Shown: positions 16,371 to 25,578, counted from the stretch's first letter. The stretch: 64,000 nucleotides of DNA from Enterobacter sp. SA187 (GCF_001888805.2 NZ_CP019113.1:1612001-1676000), one strand, 5' to 3'. Notes: generated by a model from the sequence alone, not told the origin. Numbers and translations are program-made.

Positions 16371-17435
16371 TCACAGGAAGGATTTGAACGGTAAATCAGG
16401 CTCAATGGTAAAGCAGTCGTCAAAGCCGCGCGGGTAGTGATATTCAAATTTGTCTTTATCCAGCGGCCAGGTAAATTTACCGCCCACCTGCCAGATGAAG
16501 GGTTTGAAGCCATATTGCAGGCGATCCTTTTTCATCTCCCACAGCACGCGCAGCTCCTGCGGATCCGCCTGGAAATTCGACCAGATGTCGTGATGAAAGG
16601 GGATCACCACTTTGGCGTTCAGCGCTTCCGCCATGCGCAGCAGATCCACGCTGGTCATTTTGTCGGTGATGCCGCGCGGGTTTTCGCCGTACGAGCCGAG
16701 AGCCACGTCGATCTGATGGTCGTTGCCATGCTTCGCATAATAGTTCGAGTAGTGCGAATCCCCGCTGTGATAGAGCGAGCCGCCCGGCGTTTTAAACAGG
16801 TAGTTCACCGCGCGTTCATCCATGCCGTCCGGCAGGATCCCGGCGGCTTGCTGATCCGCGGGCAGGGTGATCAATGCCGTGCGATCAAAAGCGTCAAGGG
16901 CATGGATCTCAATATCTTTTATCTTCACCACGTCGCCTGGTTTCACCACGATGCAGCGCTCGTGCGGCACCCCCCAGCTAACCCACAGATCGACGCAGGT
17001 CTGCGGCCCGATAAAGGGCACCGTCTGCGGACAGTTTTGCATGACCGCCGCCGCCACGTTTACATCGATATGATCGTTATGATCGTGGGTGGCGAGCACC
17101 GCGTCGATCTCGCGGATGGCGAAAGGATCGAGCACGAAAGGCGTGGTGCGCAGATTCGGCTGTAGCTTTTTCACCCCCGCCATACGCTGCATCTGGTGGC
17201 CGGTTTTCATCAGCGGATTGCCGTGGCTTTGTTTGCCGGTACCGCACCAGAAATCCACGCAGACGTTTGTGCCGCCCTCTGACTTCAGCCAGATGCCGGT
17301 GCAGCCGAGCCACCACATGGCAAAGGTGCCCGGCGCCACCTGCTCCTGCTCGATTTCTTCATTCAGCCAGCTTCCCCATTCCGGAAAAGTGCTGAGGATC
17401 CATGATTCGCGGCTGATGCTTTCCACTTTGCTCAT
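16371..17435 (-). CDS. ulaG: L-ascorbate-6-phosphate lactonase UlaG
   Basis: Metallo-beta-lactamase-fold lactonase, 354 aa, opening L-ascorbate-6-phosphate to 3-keto-L-gulonate-6-phosphate, the first cytoplasmic step after PTS uptake. The metal-binding motif is VLATHDHNDHIDVNVAA; later ligands include YHSGDSHYSNYY and VVIPFHHDIWSNF. The start at 17435 (MSKVESISRESWILSTFPEWGSW) matches E. coli UlaG and has GCGAGGAG upstream; the frame is open 12 codons further but without a ribosome-binding site. Transcribed divergently from ulaABCDEF under UlaR. Confidence 0.98.
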   Translation of the reverse strand: MSKVESISRESWILSTFPEWGSWLNEEIEQEQVAPGTFAMWWLGCTGIWLKSEGGTNVCVDFWCGTGKQSHGNPLMKTGHQMQRMAGVKKLQPNLRTTPFVLDPFAIREIDAVLATHDHNDHIDVNVAAAVMQNCPQTVPFIGPQTCVDLWVSWGVPHERCIVVKPGDVVKIKDIEIHALDAFDRTALITLPADQQAAGILPDGMDERAVNYLFKTPGGSLYHSGDSHYSNYYAKHGNDHQIDVALGSYGENPRGITDKMTSVDLLRMAEALNAKVVIPFHHDIWSNFQADPQELRVLWEMKKDRLQYGFKPFIWQVGGKFTWPLDKDKFEYHYPRGFDDCFTIEPDLPFKSFL

Positions 17436-17782
17436 TCTGTACTCCTCGCTTTTTATGTCAAATGTAATCATAAAATGATTTATTGTGATTTATGTTGTCA
17501 CGCTTTTTTCAGCAATGCAACGAGGTGGTTTGCAGAAATTGTGCGAGGCGCGTTCAGGTTTTGCGCGGTTTATATCGTGGAAGAGCAGATCTGTTTTTTA
17601 TATCTCTCTGTAAATGATATTAATTTTTTGCCATGACGAATAGCCACTCTTGGTATGAGGAAATAAATTGCGCGGCGCATCACAAATAATCAAATGCAAT
17701 CTTTTTGTGATTATTTTTGATTGTTAGAGTGTGCGCACACCCGGTACCGATGCCCGGTGCCCTTTACCCTCCGGAGAGAGTT
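17436..17782. promoter_or_regulatory. ulaG-ulaA divergent control region with repeated operator-like palindromes
   Basis: This 347-bp gap holds no gene. Near ulaG there is a perfect AATCAT-AAA-ATGATT (17466-17480) followed by TTATTGTGATTTATG. Near ulaA the octamer ATCACAAA (17679-17686) faces TTTGTGAT (17704-17711) across 17 bp, and TGATTATTTTTGATTG follows. A 12-bp perfect palindrome GTGTGCGCACAC is at 17729-17740. The recurring TGTGATTTAT/TGATTATTTT elements at both ends fit the E. coli model in which UlaR binds sites beside both promoters and loops the DNA with IHF, plus CRP activation. Assigning individual elements to UlaR or CRP is inference. Confidence 0.7.
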
Positions 17783-19180
17783 ATGGAGATCCTCTACAGC
17801 GTCTTTACCGTTTTCTTTAACCAGGTCATGACCAACGCCCCGTTGCTGTTGGGTATCGTCACCTGCCTGGGGTACATCCTGCTGCGTAAAAGCGTCAGCG
17901 TGATCGTCAAAGGCACGATAAAAACCATTATCGGCTTCATGCTCTTACAGGCGGGATCCGGCATTCTCACCAGCACCTTTAAACCGGTGGTGGCAAAAAT
18001 GTCGGAGGTGTACGGCATTAATGGGGCTATCTCGGACACCTACGCCTCAATGATGGCCACCATTGAACGCATGGGAGACGCCTACAGCTGGGTGGGATAT
18101 GCGGTGTTGCTGGCGCTGGCGTTAAACATTTTATATGTGCTGTTCCGCCGCGTGACCGGCATTCGCACCATTATGCTCACCGGCCACATTATGTTTCAGC
18201 AGGCCGGGCTGATCGCCGTGTTCTTCTTTATCCTCGGCTACCCGATGTGGACCACCGTTATCTGCACGGCGGTGCTGGTGTCGTTGTACTGGGGGATCAC
18301 CTCCAACATGATGTACAAGCCCACGCAGCAGGTGACCGACAACTGCGGCTTTTCCATCGGCCATCAGCAACAGTTTGCCTCCTGGCTGGCGTACAAGCTC
18401 GCCCCTTACCTCGGCAAAAAAGAGGAGAGCGTGGAAGATCTTAAACTGCCCGGCTGGCTGAACATTTTCCACGACAACATCGTTTCCACCGCCATCGTCA
18501 TGACGCTGTTCTTCGGCGCGATCCTGCTCTCCTTCGGGCTGGATGTGGTGCAGGCGATGGCCGGTAAAATCCACTGGACTATTTATATCCTGCAAACGGG
18601 TTTTCAGTTCGCGGTGGCGATTTTCATTATCGTGCAGGGCGTAAGGATGTTCGTCGCCGAACTCTCCGAAGCGTTCAACGGCATCTCCCAGCGGCTGATC
18701 CCCGGCGCTGTGCTGGCGATCGACTGCGCGGCCATCTACAGCTTCGCGCCCAATGCGGTGGTGTGGGGCTTTATGTGGGGCACCGTCGGCCAGCTGATTG
18801 CGGTGGGTATCCTGCTGGTGTGCGGCTCCTCTATTCTGATCATCCCTGGTTTTATCCCGATGTTCTTCTCTAACGCCACTATCGGCGTCTTCGCCAACCA
18901 CTTCGGCGGCTGGCGGGCGGCGCTCAAAATTTGCCTGGTGATGGGCATGATCGAAATCTTTGGCTGCGTATGGGCGGTAAAACTCACCGGCATGAATGCA
19001 TGGATGGGCATGGCGGACTGGTCGATTCTGGCGCCGCCGATGATGCAGGGCTTCACCCTCGGCCTGTGGTTTATGGGCGTCATTATCCTGATTGCGCTGG
19101 CGTACATGTTCTTTGCAGGACGGGCGCTGCGTGCGGAAGAAGATGCAGAACACCCTCTGGCAGAACCTTCTGCCCAATAA
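17783..19180 (+). CDS. ulaA: L-ascorbate-specific PTS permease UlaA (EIIC)
   Basis: Membrane-embedded EIIC of the ascorbate phosphotransferase system, 465 aa as in E. coli. It contains about 11 hydrophobic helices and the conserved blocks QAGSGILTSTFKPVVAKMSEVYGINGA, MLTGHIMFQQAG and SQRLIPGAVLAIDCAAIYSFAPNAV, near-identical to the crystallised UlaA dimer. The ATG at 17783 has CCGGAGAGAG upstream; the reading frame extends to 17717 but through the operator region. First gene of ulaABCDEF; ulaB begins 13 bp after its stop. Confidence 0.98.
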   Translation: MEILYSVFTVFFNQVMTNAPLLLGIVTCLGYILLRKSVSVIVKGTIKTIIGFMLLQAGSGILTSTFKPVVAKMSEVYGINGAISDTYASMMATIERMGDAYSWVGYAVLLALALNILYVLFRRVTGIRTIMLTGHIMFQQAGLIAVFFFILGYPMWTTVICTAVLVSLYWGITSNMMYKPTQQVTDNCGFSIGHQQQFASWLAYKLAPYLGKKEESVEDLKLPGWLNIFHDNIVSTAIVMTLFFGAILLSFGLDVVQAMAGKIHWTIYILQTGFQFAVAIFIIVQGVRMFVAELSEAFNGISQRLIPGAVLAIDCAAIYSFAPNAVVWGFMWGTVGQLIAVGILLVCGSSILIIPGFIPMFFSNATIGVFANHFGGWRAALKICLVMGMIEIFGCVWAVKLTGMNAWMGMADWSILAPPMMQGFTLGLWFMGVIILIALAYMFFAGRALRAEEDAEHPLAEPSAQ

Positions 19181-19193
19181 AAGGAGTAGAGCG

Positions 19194-19499
19194 ATGACTG
19201 TACGAATTCTGGCGGTATGTGGTAACGGGCAGGGCAGTTCCATGATCATGAAAATGAAAGTGGATCAGTTCCTGACGCAACAGGGCGTGGACCACAGCGT
19301 GAACAGCTGCGCCGTGGGCGAATACAAAAGCGAGCTGGGCGGGGCGGACGTGATTATCGCCTCCACCCATATTGCCGGTGAAATCAGCGTCAGCGGCAAC
19401 AAATACGTGGTCGGCGTGCGCAATATGCTGTCGCCCGCTGATTTCGGGCCAAAGCTGATGGAAGTGATAGCCGCGCACTTTCCTCAGGATCTGAAGTAA
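19194..19499 (+). CDS. ulaB: L-ascorbate-specific PTS EIIB component UlaB
   Basis: Phosphocarrier EIIB of the ascorbate PTS, 101 aa. The phosphorylated cysteine sits in the P-loop ILAVCGNGQGSS near residue 9. The rest (ADVIIASTHIAGEISVSGNKYVVGVRNML) follows E. coli UlaB. The start at 19194 has AAGGAGTAGAGCG upstream; an earlier frame extension to 19092 is the ulaA coding region read out of phase. Receives phosphate from UlaC and passes it to the substrate through UlaA. Confidence 0.97.
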   Translation: MTVRILAVCGNGQGSSMIMKMKVDQFLTQQGVDHSVNSCAVGEYKSELGGADVIIASTHIAGEISVSGNKYVVGVRNMLSPADFGPKLMEVIAAHFPQDLK

Positions 19500-19508
19500 G
19501 GACGCGCC

Positions 19509-19976
19509 ATGAAATTACGTGATTCGCTGGCGGAAAATAAGTCCATTCGTTTGCAGGCCGAGGCCAGCAGCTGGCAGGAAGCGGTGAAAATCGGCGTCGA
19601 TCTGCTGGTGGCCGCTGACGTGGTGGAACCACGCTATTACCAGGCCATTCTCGACGGCGTGGCGCAGTTCGGCCCGTATTTTGTCATCGCGCCCGGCCTT
19701 GCTATGCCCCATGGCCGCCCGGAAGAGGGCGTCAGGCGCACCGGGTTTTCGCTGGTGACGCTGAAAACCCCGCTGGTGTTTAACCATGAGGATAACGATC
19801 CGGTGGATATCCTCATCACCATGGCGGCGGTGGACGCCAACATTCATCAGGAGGTGGGCATCATGCAGATCGTCAACCTGTTTGAAGATGAAGCCAATTT
19901 CGACCGCTTACGGGCCTGTCGCACTGCGCAGGACGTGCTGGATCTCATTGATGCCGCTGATGCGGCGGCCGTTTAA
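19509..19976 (+). CDS. ulaC: L-ascorbate-specific PTS EIIA component UlaC
   Basis: EIIA of the mannitol/fructose class, 155 aa. The active-site histidine lies in the motif GLAMPHGRPEEGVRRTGFSLV at about residue 67, and the second conserved region reads DPVDILITMAAVDANIHQEVGIM. Phosphorylated by HPr, it donates phosphate to UlaB. It lies 9 bp after ulaB and 12 bp before ulaD. Confidence 0.97.
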   Translation: MKLRDSLAENKSIRLQAEASSWQEAVKIGVDLLVAADVVEPRYYQAILDGVAQFGPYFVIAPGLAMPHGRPEEGVRRTGFSLVTLKTPLVFNHEDNDPVDILITMAAVDANIHQEVGIMQIVNLFEDEANFDRLRACRTAQDVLDLIDAADAAAV

Positions 19977-19988
19977 GAGGGACTTACT

Positions 19989-20639
19989 ATGGCATTACCT
20001 ATGTTGCAGGTGGCGCTGGATAACCAGACGCTCTCCCACGCCTATGAAACCACCCGTCTGATTGCTGAAGAGGTGGACATTATTGAGGTCGGCACCATCC
20101 TGTGCGTTGGCGAAGGCGTGCGCGCCGTGCGCGATCTCAAGGCGCTCTATCCGCACAAAATCGTGCTGGCGGACGCCAAAATCGCTGACGCCGGGAAAAT
20201 CCTCTCCCGCATGTGTTTCGAGGCGAATGCCGACTGGGTGACGGTGATCTGTTGCGCAGATCTGAACACCGCCAGAGGCGCGCTGGACGTGGCGCAGGAG
20301 TTTAACGGCGACGTGCAAATTGAGCTGACCGGTTACTGGACCTGGGAGCAGGCGCAGGGCTGGCGCGATGCCGGTATCAGGCAGGTGGTGTATCACCGCA
20401 GCCGGGATGCGCAGGCGGCGGGCGTGGCCTGGGGCGAGTCGGACATTGCCGCCATCAGACGGCTGGCGGAGATGGGCTTTAAGGTGACGGTCACCGGCGG
20501 GCTGGCGCTGGAGGATCTGCCGCTGTTCCAGGGCATTCCCATCCATGTCTTTATTGCCGGGCGCAGCATCCGCGATGCCGCCTCGCCGGTGGAAGCCGCC
20601 CGCCAGTTCAAACGCACCATCGCACAGCTGTGGGGCTAA
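19989..20639 (+). CDS. ulaD: 3-keto-L-gulonate-6-phosphate decarboxylase UlaD
   Basis: Orotidine-5'-phosphate-decarboxylase-superfamily enzyme, 216 aa, converting 3-keto-L-gulonate-6-phosphate to L-xylulose-5-phosphate and CO2 with Mg2+. The catalytic DxKxxD motif appears as LADAKIADAGKIL, the substrate-binding core as ADWVTVICCADLNTA, and the phosphate-binding end as VTGGLALEDLPLFQGIPIHVFIAGRSIRDA. Length and sequence match E. coli UlaD. It begins with AAGAGGGACTTACT upstream. Confidence 0.97.
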   Translation: MALPMLQVALDNQTLSHAYETTRLIAEEVDIIEVGTILCVGEGVRAVRDLKALYPHKIVLADAKIADAGKILSRMCFEANADWVTVICCADLNTARGALDVAQEFNGDVQIELTGYWTWEQAQGWRDAGIRQVVYHRSRDAQAAGVAWGESDIAAIRRLAEMGFKVTVTGGLALEDLPLFQGIPIHVFIAGRSIRDAASPVEAARQFKRTIAQLWG

Positions 20640-20648
20640 GGAGCGGCT

Positions 20649-21503
20649 ATGTTGTCGAAACAGGTGCCGCTCGGCATCTATGAAAAAGCGCTCCCCGCCG
20701 GGGAGTGCTGGGCTGAACGTTTGCAGCTTGCCAGAACGCTGGGTTTTGATTTTGTGGAAATGTCCGTGGATGAAACCGACGCCCGGCTTTCGCGCCTTGA
20801 CTGGAGCCGTGAGCAACGGCTGGCGCTGGTCAATGCCATTGCCGAAACCGGCGTGCGGGTGCCGTCCATGTGCCTGAGCGCGCACCGCCGCTTTCCCCTT
20901 GGCAGTGAAGATGACCACGTGCGTCAGCAGGGGCTTGCGATCATGCGTAAAGCCATCCAGTTCGCGCAGGACGTCGGCATCCGCGTGATCCAGCTGGCGG
21001 GCTACGACGTCTATTACCAGCAGGGCAGTGACGAAACGCGCCGCCGCTTTCGTGACGGACTAAAAGAGAGCGTGGTCATGGCGAGCCGCGCCCAGGTGAC
21101 GCTGGCGATGGAGATCATGGACTACCCGTTGATGAACTCCATCAGCAAAGCGCTGGGCTACGCCCATTACCTGAATAACCCCTGGTTCCAGCTCTACCCC
21201 GACATCGGCAACCTGTCCGCATGGGATAACGACGTACAGATGGAACTCCAGGCCGGGAGCGGACATATCGTCGCGGTACACGTTAAAGATACCCGCCCGG
21301 GTGAGTTTAAGAACGTGCCCTTTGGCGAAGGGATTGTGGATTTTGAACGCTGCTTCGCCACCCTCAGGCAGAGCGGCTACTGCGGGCCGTACCTGATTGA
21401 GATGTGGAGCGAAACGGCCGCGGATCCGGCAGCCGACGTGATCAGGGCGCGGGACTGGGTACGTGAGCGCATGGCGCGGGCCGGTTTACAGGAGGCGGTA
21501 TAA
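20649..21503 (+). CDS. ulaE: L-xylulose-5-phosphate 3-epimerase UlaE
   Basis: TIM-barrel sugar epimerase (AP endonuclease family 2 fold), 284 aa, converting L-xylulose-5-phosphate to L-ribulose-5-phosphate. Metal-ligand glutamates lie in ALAMEIMDYP and in the C-terminal GPYLIEMWSE; the intervening PDIGNLSAWDND and AVHVKDTRPGEFKNVPFGEGIVDF are family blocks. The stop TAA shares one base with the ulaF ATG (TAATG at 21501-21505), so the two are translationally coupled. Confidence 0.97.
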   Translation: MLSKQVPLGIYEKALPAGECWAERLQLARTLGFDFVEMSVDETDARLSRLDWSREQRLALVNAIAETGVRVPSMCLSAHRRFPLGSEDDHVRQQGLAIMRKAIQFAQDVGIRVIQLAGYDVYYQQGSDETRRRFRDGLKESVVMASRAQVTLAMEIMDYPLMNSISKALGYAHYLNNPWFQLYPDIGNLSAWDNDVQMELQAGSGHIVAVHVKDTRPGEFKNVPFGEGIVDFERCFATLRQSGYCGPYLIEMWSETAADPAADVIRARDWVRERMARAGLQEAV

Positions 21504-22189
21504 TGGAACGACTCAGACAGCAGGTGTACGACGCTAACATGGCGTTGCCGCGCTACGGGCTGGTGACTTTTACCTGGGGCAACGTCAGCGCCATTGACCG
21601 CGAACGCGGCTGGGTGGCGATCAAACCGAGCGGCGTGGCGTATGAAACCATGACGCCTGACGATATAGTCATTGTCGATCTCAGCGGCAGGGTGTTGCAC
21701 GGATCTCTTCATCCTTCCTCAGACACCGCCACGCATCTGGCGCTGTACCGCCGTTATTCTGCCCTCGGCGGCGTGGTGCATACTCACTCAACCCATGCCA
21801 CCGCCTGGGCGCAGGCAGGACGGGCGATCCCGGCGTTGGGCACTACCCACGCGGATTACTTTGCCGGAGATATTCTCTGCACCCGCGCGTTAACCGAACA
21901 GGAAGTACGGGAAGAGTACGAACTCAATACCGGCAGGGTGATTATTGAAACTTTGGGCGACGCCGATCCGCTGCATACGCCGGGGATAGTGGTGTATCAG
22001 CACGGCCCCTTTGCCTGGGGAAAAGACGCCGCTGACGCGGTGCATAACGCGGTGGTAATGGAAGAGGTCGCGCGCATGGCGTGGATTGCCTACGGTATTA
22101 ATCCGCATTTAAAGCCCATCGACGACCACCTGCTGGAGAAGCATTTCCTGCGCAAGCACGGGCCGGACGCCTATTACGGGCAGCGGTGA
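21503..22189 (+). CDS. ulaF: L-ribulose-5-phosphate 4-epimerase UlaF
   Basis: Class II aldolase-fold epimerase, 228 aa, giving D-xylulose-5-phosphate, which enters the pentose phosphate pathway. Conserved motifs are TWGNVSAIDRERGWVAIKPSGVAYE, the zinc-binding GGVVHTHSTHATAWAQAG with both histidines, and VYQHGPFAWGKDAADAVHNAVVMEEVA with the third. It resembles AraD/SgbE but position identifies it as UlaF. It starts with GGAGGCGG upstream inside ulaE and is the last gene of the ula operon. Confidence 0.97.
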   Translation: MERLRQQVYDANMALPRYGLVTFTWGNVSAIDRERGWVAIKPSGVAYETMTPDDIVIVDLSGRVLHGSLHPSSDTATHLALYRRYSALGGVVHTHSTHATAWAQAGRAIPALGTTHADYFAGDILCTRALTEQEVREEYELNTGRVIIETLGDADPLHTPGIVVYQHGPFAWGKDAADAVHNAVVMEEVARMAWIAYGINPHLKPIDDHLLEKHFLRKHGPDAYYGQR

Positions 22190-22190
22190 T

Positions 22191-22217
22191 CACCGCGTAG
22201 ACCCGTTTTACGCGGTG
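22191..22217 (+). terminator. Hairpin after ulaF
   Basis: A perfect 9-bp stem CACCGCGTA / TACGCGGTG begins one base after the ulaF stop. There is no clear T-run, only TGCGAATTATTT, so it may stabilise the ula transcript 3' end or act as a weak terminator. Confidence 0.5.
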
Positions 22218-22240
22218 TGCGAATTATTTGTGCAATTAGC

Positions 22241-22269
22241 TTGAGTTCGGTGGGCGTCGCAAGTATGAT
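22241..22269 (+). promoter_or_regulatory. Sigma-70 promoter of the rpsF operon
   Basis: TTGAGT (-35, 22241-22246) and TATGAT (-10, 22264-22269) are separated by 17 bp. Transcription would start about 95 bp upstream of rpsF and so include the leader structure. Confidence 0.75.
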
Positions 22270-22284
22270 TACGCGTCAATTTTT

Positions 22285-22329
22285 CAGCCGCCTTTCAAAC
22301 ACGTTCCTTGCTTCCATGGGCCGCGGCTG
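22285..22329 (+). promoter_or_regulatory. S6:S18-binding leader structure of the rpsF mRNA
   Basis: CAGCCGC (22285-22291) pairs with GCGGCTG (22323-22329), closing a loop that contains CCATGGGCCG. A stem with an exposed CCG is the known motif in bacterial rpsF leaders, bound by the ribosomal S6:S18 heterodimer for autogenous repression. The stem is seen directly; the role is from the family. Confidence 0.7.
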
Positions 22330-22369
22330 ACCCTGACAGGAGGCTGAATAATCCGTAAGGAGCAATTCG

Positions 22370-22765
22370 ATGCGTCATTACGAAATCGTTTTTATGGTCC
22401 ATCCTGACCAGAGCGAACAGGTTCCGGGCATGATCGAGCGTTACACTGGTGCAATCACTGCAGCAGAAGGTACGATCCACCGTCTGGAAGACTGGGGCCG
22501 CCGTCAGCTGGCTTATCCGATCAACAAACTGCACAAAGCCCACTACGTTCTGATGAACGTTGAAGCGCCGCAGGAAGCGATCGATGAGCTGGAAACTAAC
22601 TTCCGCTTCAACGATGCCGTTATCCGCAGCATGGTTATGCGTACCAAAAACGCTGTTACTGAAGCATCTCCGATGGTTAAAGCGAAAGACGAGCGCCGTG
22701 AGCGTCGCGATGATTTCGCAAACGAAACCGCAGATGCTGATGATGCTGGGGATTCTGAAGAGTAA
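22370..22765 (+). CDS. rpsF: 30S ribosomal protein bS6
   Basis: Platform protein of the 30S subunit that pairs with bS18, 131 aa. The start MRHYEIVFMVHPDQSEQVPGMIERY and core DWGRRQLAYPINKLHKAHYVLMNVEAP match E. coli. The acidic tail ends GDSEE, the site where RimK adds extra glutamates in E. coli. It has GTAAGGAGCAATTCG before the ATG. Codon use is of the highly expressed type. First gene of rpsF-priB-rpsR-rplI. Confidence 0.99.
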   Translation: MRHYEIVFMVHPDQSEQVPGMIERYTGAITAAEGTIHRLEDWGRRQLAYPINKLHKAHYVLMNVEAPQEAIDELETNFRFNDAVIRSMVMRTKNAVTEASPMVKAKDERRERRDDFANETADADDAGDSEE

Positions 22766-22771
22766 TTTCTG

Positions 22772-23318
<547 letters not shown>

Positions 23319-23359
23319 TCGGTCACGGTCCATTAATACGACTTTGAGAGGATAAGGTA

Positions 23360-23809
23360 ATGCAAGTTATTCTGCTTGATAAAGTAGCAAACCTGGGTAG
23401 CCTGGGTGATCAGGTTAACGTTAAAGCGGGTTACGCTCGTAACTTCCTGGTACCGCAGGGTAAAGCTGTTCCTGCTACCAAGAAAAACGTTGAATTCTTC
23501 GAAGCACGCCGTGCTGAACTGGAAGCCAAACTGGCTGACGTTCTGTCCGCTGCTGAAGCTCGCGCTGAGAAAATCAACGCACTGGGCACCGTTACCGTTG
23601 CGTCTAAAGCAGGCGACGAAGGTAAACTGTTCGGTTCCATCGGTACTCGCGACATCGCTGACGCTGTAACTGCAGCTGGCGTTGACGTGGCTAAGAGCGA
23701 AGTTCGTTTACCGAACGGCGTTCTGCGTACCACTGGTGAGCACGAAGTGAGCTTCCAGGTTCACAGCGAAGTGTTCGCTAAAGTTATCATCAACGTTGTT
23801 GCTGAGTAA
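23360..23809 (+). CDS. rplI: 50S ribosomal protein bL9
   Basis: Two-domain 50S protein, 149 aa, binding 23S rRNA near the L1 stalk and affecting translational fidelity. The N-terminal domain begins MQVILLDKVANLGSLGDQVNVKAGYARNFLVPQGKAVPAT, followed by the long connecting helix (about 41-75) and the C-terminal domain ending SFQVHSEVFAKVIINVVAE. GAGAGGATAAGGTA precedes the ATG. Last gene of the operon, ended by a strong terminator. Confidence 0.99.
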   Translation: MQVILLDKVANLGSLGDQVNVKAGYARNFLVPQGKAVPATKKNVEFFEARRAELEAKLADVLSAAEARAEKINALGTVTVASKAGDEGKLFGSIGTRDIADAVTAAGVDVAKSEVRLPNGVLRTTGEHEVSFQVHSEVFAKVIINVVAE

Positions 23810-23836
23810 TCTGCAACCCACGTTTTGATAACAACG

Positions 23837-23868
23837 AAACGCCGGCCTTGTGCCGGCGTTTTGCTTTT
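23837..23868 (+). terminator. Rho-independent terminator of the rpsF-rplI operon
   Basis: AAACGCCGGC / GCCGGCGTTT stem with a short TTGT-type loop, followed by TTGCTTTT, about 27 bp after the rplI stop. Confidence 0.93.
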
Positions 23869-23965
23869 CTGCCTTCTACTATTCTGATCCTGTACTGACT
23901 GGCTATTGCTTAACCTTTTCGCGATAATAGAAAAATAAAACATTATTTTATTTTTTGGTGAAGGA

Positions 23966-24901
23966 ATGGACACAAGCCACCAGCCGCCTCTGTTTGCCCG
24001 CAAAAACGTCGTCTATATGGGCGCAGCGTTCTGCTGCCTGCTCTGGGGCAGCGCCTATCCGGCGATCAAAAGCGGCTACGAGATTTTTCAGATCGCCACC
24101 GACGATATCCCGTCAAAAATTGTCTTTGCCGGTTATCGCTTCCTGTTTGCCGGGCTGTTACTGCTGCTGTTCGCCATGATGCAGCGTAAACCCATCGCCC
24201 GTCTGAGCGGTCGCCAGTATGGGCAGCTCGCCGTGCTTGGCCTGACGCAAACGTCATTGCAGTACATCTTCTTTTATATTGGGCTTGCGTTCACCACCGG
24301 CGTTAAAGGCTCGATCATGAACGCCACCGGCACTTTCTTCAGCGTGCTACTGGCGCATTTCATCTACCAGAACGACAAACTGAGCTACAACAAAACGCTC
24401 GGCTGCGTGCTGGGCTTTGCCGGGGTGATGGTGGTTAACTTCAACAGCGGCATGGATTTCAGCTTCACGCTGATGGGCGACGGCTCGGTGGTGCTGGCGG
24501 CGTTTATTCTCTCGGCCGCCACGCTGTACGGCAAGCGCATTTCGCAAACGGTGGATCCGACGGTGATGACCGGCTATCAGCTGGGGATGGGCGGTCTGGC
24601 GCTGGTGGTGGGGGGCTATCTCACGGGCGGCTCGCTCACCCTGCACGGCTTCGCCTCGGTGGCCATTCTGGGCTATCTGACGCTGCTCTCTTCCGTCGCC
24701 TTTGCGCTGTGGAGTATTCTGCTGAAATATAACCGCGTGGGCATGATCGCGCCCTTTAACTTCCTGATACCGGTGTCGGGCGCGGTGTTGTCGGCGATTT
24801 TCCTCGGCGAAAACATCCTGGAATGGAAATATGCGCTGGCGCTGGTGCTGGTGTGCTCCGGCATCTGGTGGGTGAATAAAGTAAAAAAGGGGAACGCCTG
24901 A
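23966..24901 (+). CDS. DMT-superfamily (EamA) transporter
   Basis: Ten-helix inner-membrane protein of the drug/metabolite transporter superfamily, 311 aa, with two EamA repeats. The first repeat starts YMGAAFCCLLWGSAYPAIKSGYEIF; the repeat boundary is near VMVVNFNSGMDFSF, and the second ends LVLVCSGIWWVNKVKK. The conserved LWG-pro motif and GALL-like helix ends are visible. It is not the YtfF orthologue, which occurs at 30968. It occupies the place of yjfZ-ytfA in E. coli K-12. Substrate unknown; EamA members often export amino acids or metabolites. ATG 23966 has GTGAAGGA upstream, and the promoter is probably in the AT-rich 23920-23955. Confidence 0.9.
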   Translation: MDTSHQPPLFARKNVVYMGAAFCCLLWGSAYPAIKSGYEIFQIATDDIPSKIVFAGYRFLFAGLLLLLFAMMQRKPIARLSGRQYGQLAVLGLTQTSLQYIFFYIGLAFTTGVKGSIMNATGTFFSVLLAHFIYQNDKLSYNKTLGCVLGFAGVMVVNFNSGMDFSFTLMGDGSVVLAAFILSAATLYGKRISQTVDPTVMTGYQLGMGGLALVVGGYLTGGSLTLHGFASVAILGYLTLLSSVAFALWSILLKYNRVGMIAPFNFLIPVSGAVLSAIFLGENILEWKYALALVLVCSGIWWVNKVKKGNA

Positions 24902-24930
24902 CGTTCCCTCTCTGTTCAACACATTAATAA

Positions 24931-25578
24931 TTAACGCGCGCGGATAAAGCTGCCGTCCGTCTGGCGGGTAAACAGCACCTGCTGATCGCCGCTGGCTTCG
25001 ATGGTCAGCCCTGTGACCACGCCGTTGGCGTTCTGGCGGATTTTCACAATCTGCCCCGTTTGCAGGTTGCTGAGCGGCTTACCATTGCCTTCAACCTGCG
25101 CCATCGCATAGACATCCGTCGGCGGCAGATTATGGTCGCGGAACAGCTGCGCCAGCGTTTTACCCGGTTCGACGCGATAGGTGCGCCACTGCTGCTCAAT
25201 GCCGGTCGGCTCCTGCAACGGCGCGCTGTTCTGCGTGGTCGGCGGCTGTTCCTGTTCTTGCTCCTGGATCGGCTCTGGCGCAATAGGCGCCACCTGGCCG
25301 TCGTTTTGCGGCGACGAGACCAGCGGCGGCTGTTCGGGCTGCGCAGTCTGTTGCGACTGAGGCTGTGACTGCGACTGGAGATCAAGTTGCGCATCGCGGG
25401 TGGAGGACGACACGTCGCTGTCGTCGGTACCCGGCAGCAGGAACCCGATAACGATCAGCGCAGCGGCGAAAATAATGCCACGGCGATGGCCCGGCGGCAG
25501 CGGATCCATGATGCGCACGTTGTCCGGCGCGTGCCAGATCCTCGCCAGGGTTGGTTTTAGTTCAAATCGCCCGGGCAT
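24931..25578 (-). CDS. ytfB: Cell-division/peptidoglycan-associated LysM-like protein YtfB (OapA domain)
   Basis: Single-pass membrane protein of 215 aa. A cytoplasmic N-terminus (OapA_N, MPGRFELKPTLARIWHAPDN) precedes a TM helix at about 34-50 (GIIFAAALIVIGFLLPG). A Gln/Pro-rich periplasmic linker (about 60-125, many QSQ, QEQE repeats) leads to the LysM-like OapA domain (YRVEPGKTLAQLFRDHNLPPTDVYAMAQVEG to FIRAR). E. coli YtfB localises to the septum and binds glycans. The linker is lower in complexity than the E. coli one but otherwise collinear. Confidence 0.95.
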   Translation of the reverse strand: MPGRFELKPTLARIWHAPDNVRIMDPLPPGHRRGIIFAAALIVIGFLLPGTDDSDVSSSTRDAQLDLQSQSQPQSQQTAQPEQPPLVSSPQNDGQVAPIAPEPIQEQEQEQPPTTQNSAPLQEPTGIEQQWRTYRVEPGKTLAQLFRDHNLPPTDVYAMAQVEGNGKPLSNLQTGQIVKIRQNANGVVTGLTIEASGDQQVLFTRQTDGSFIRAR

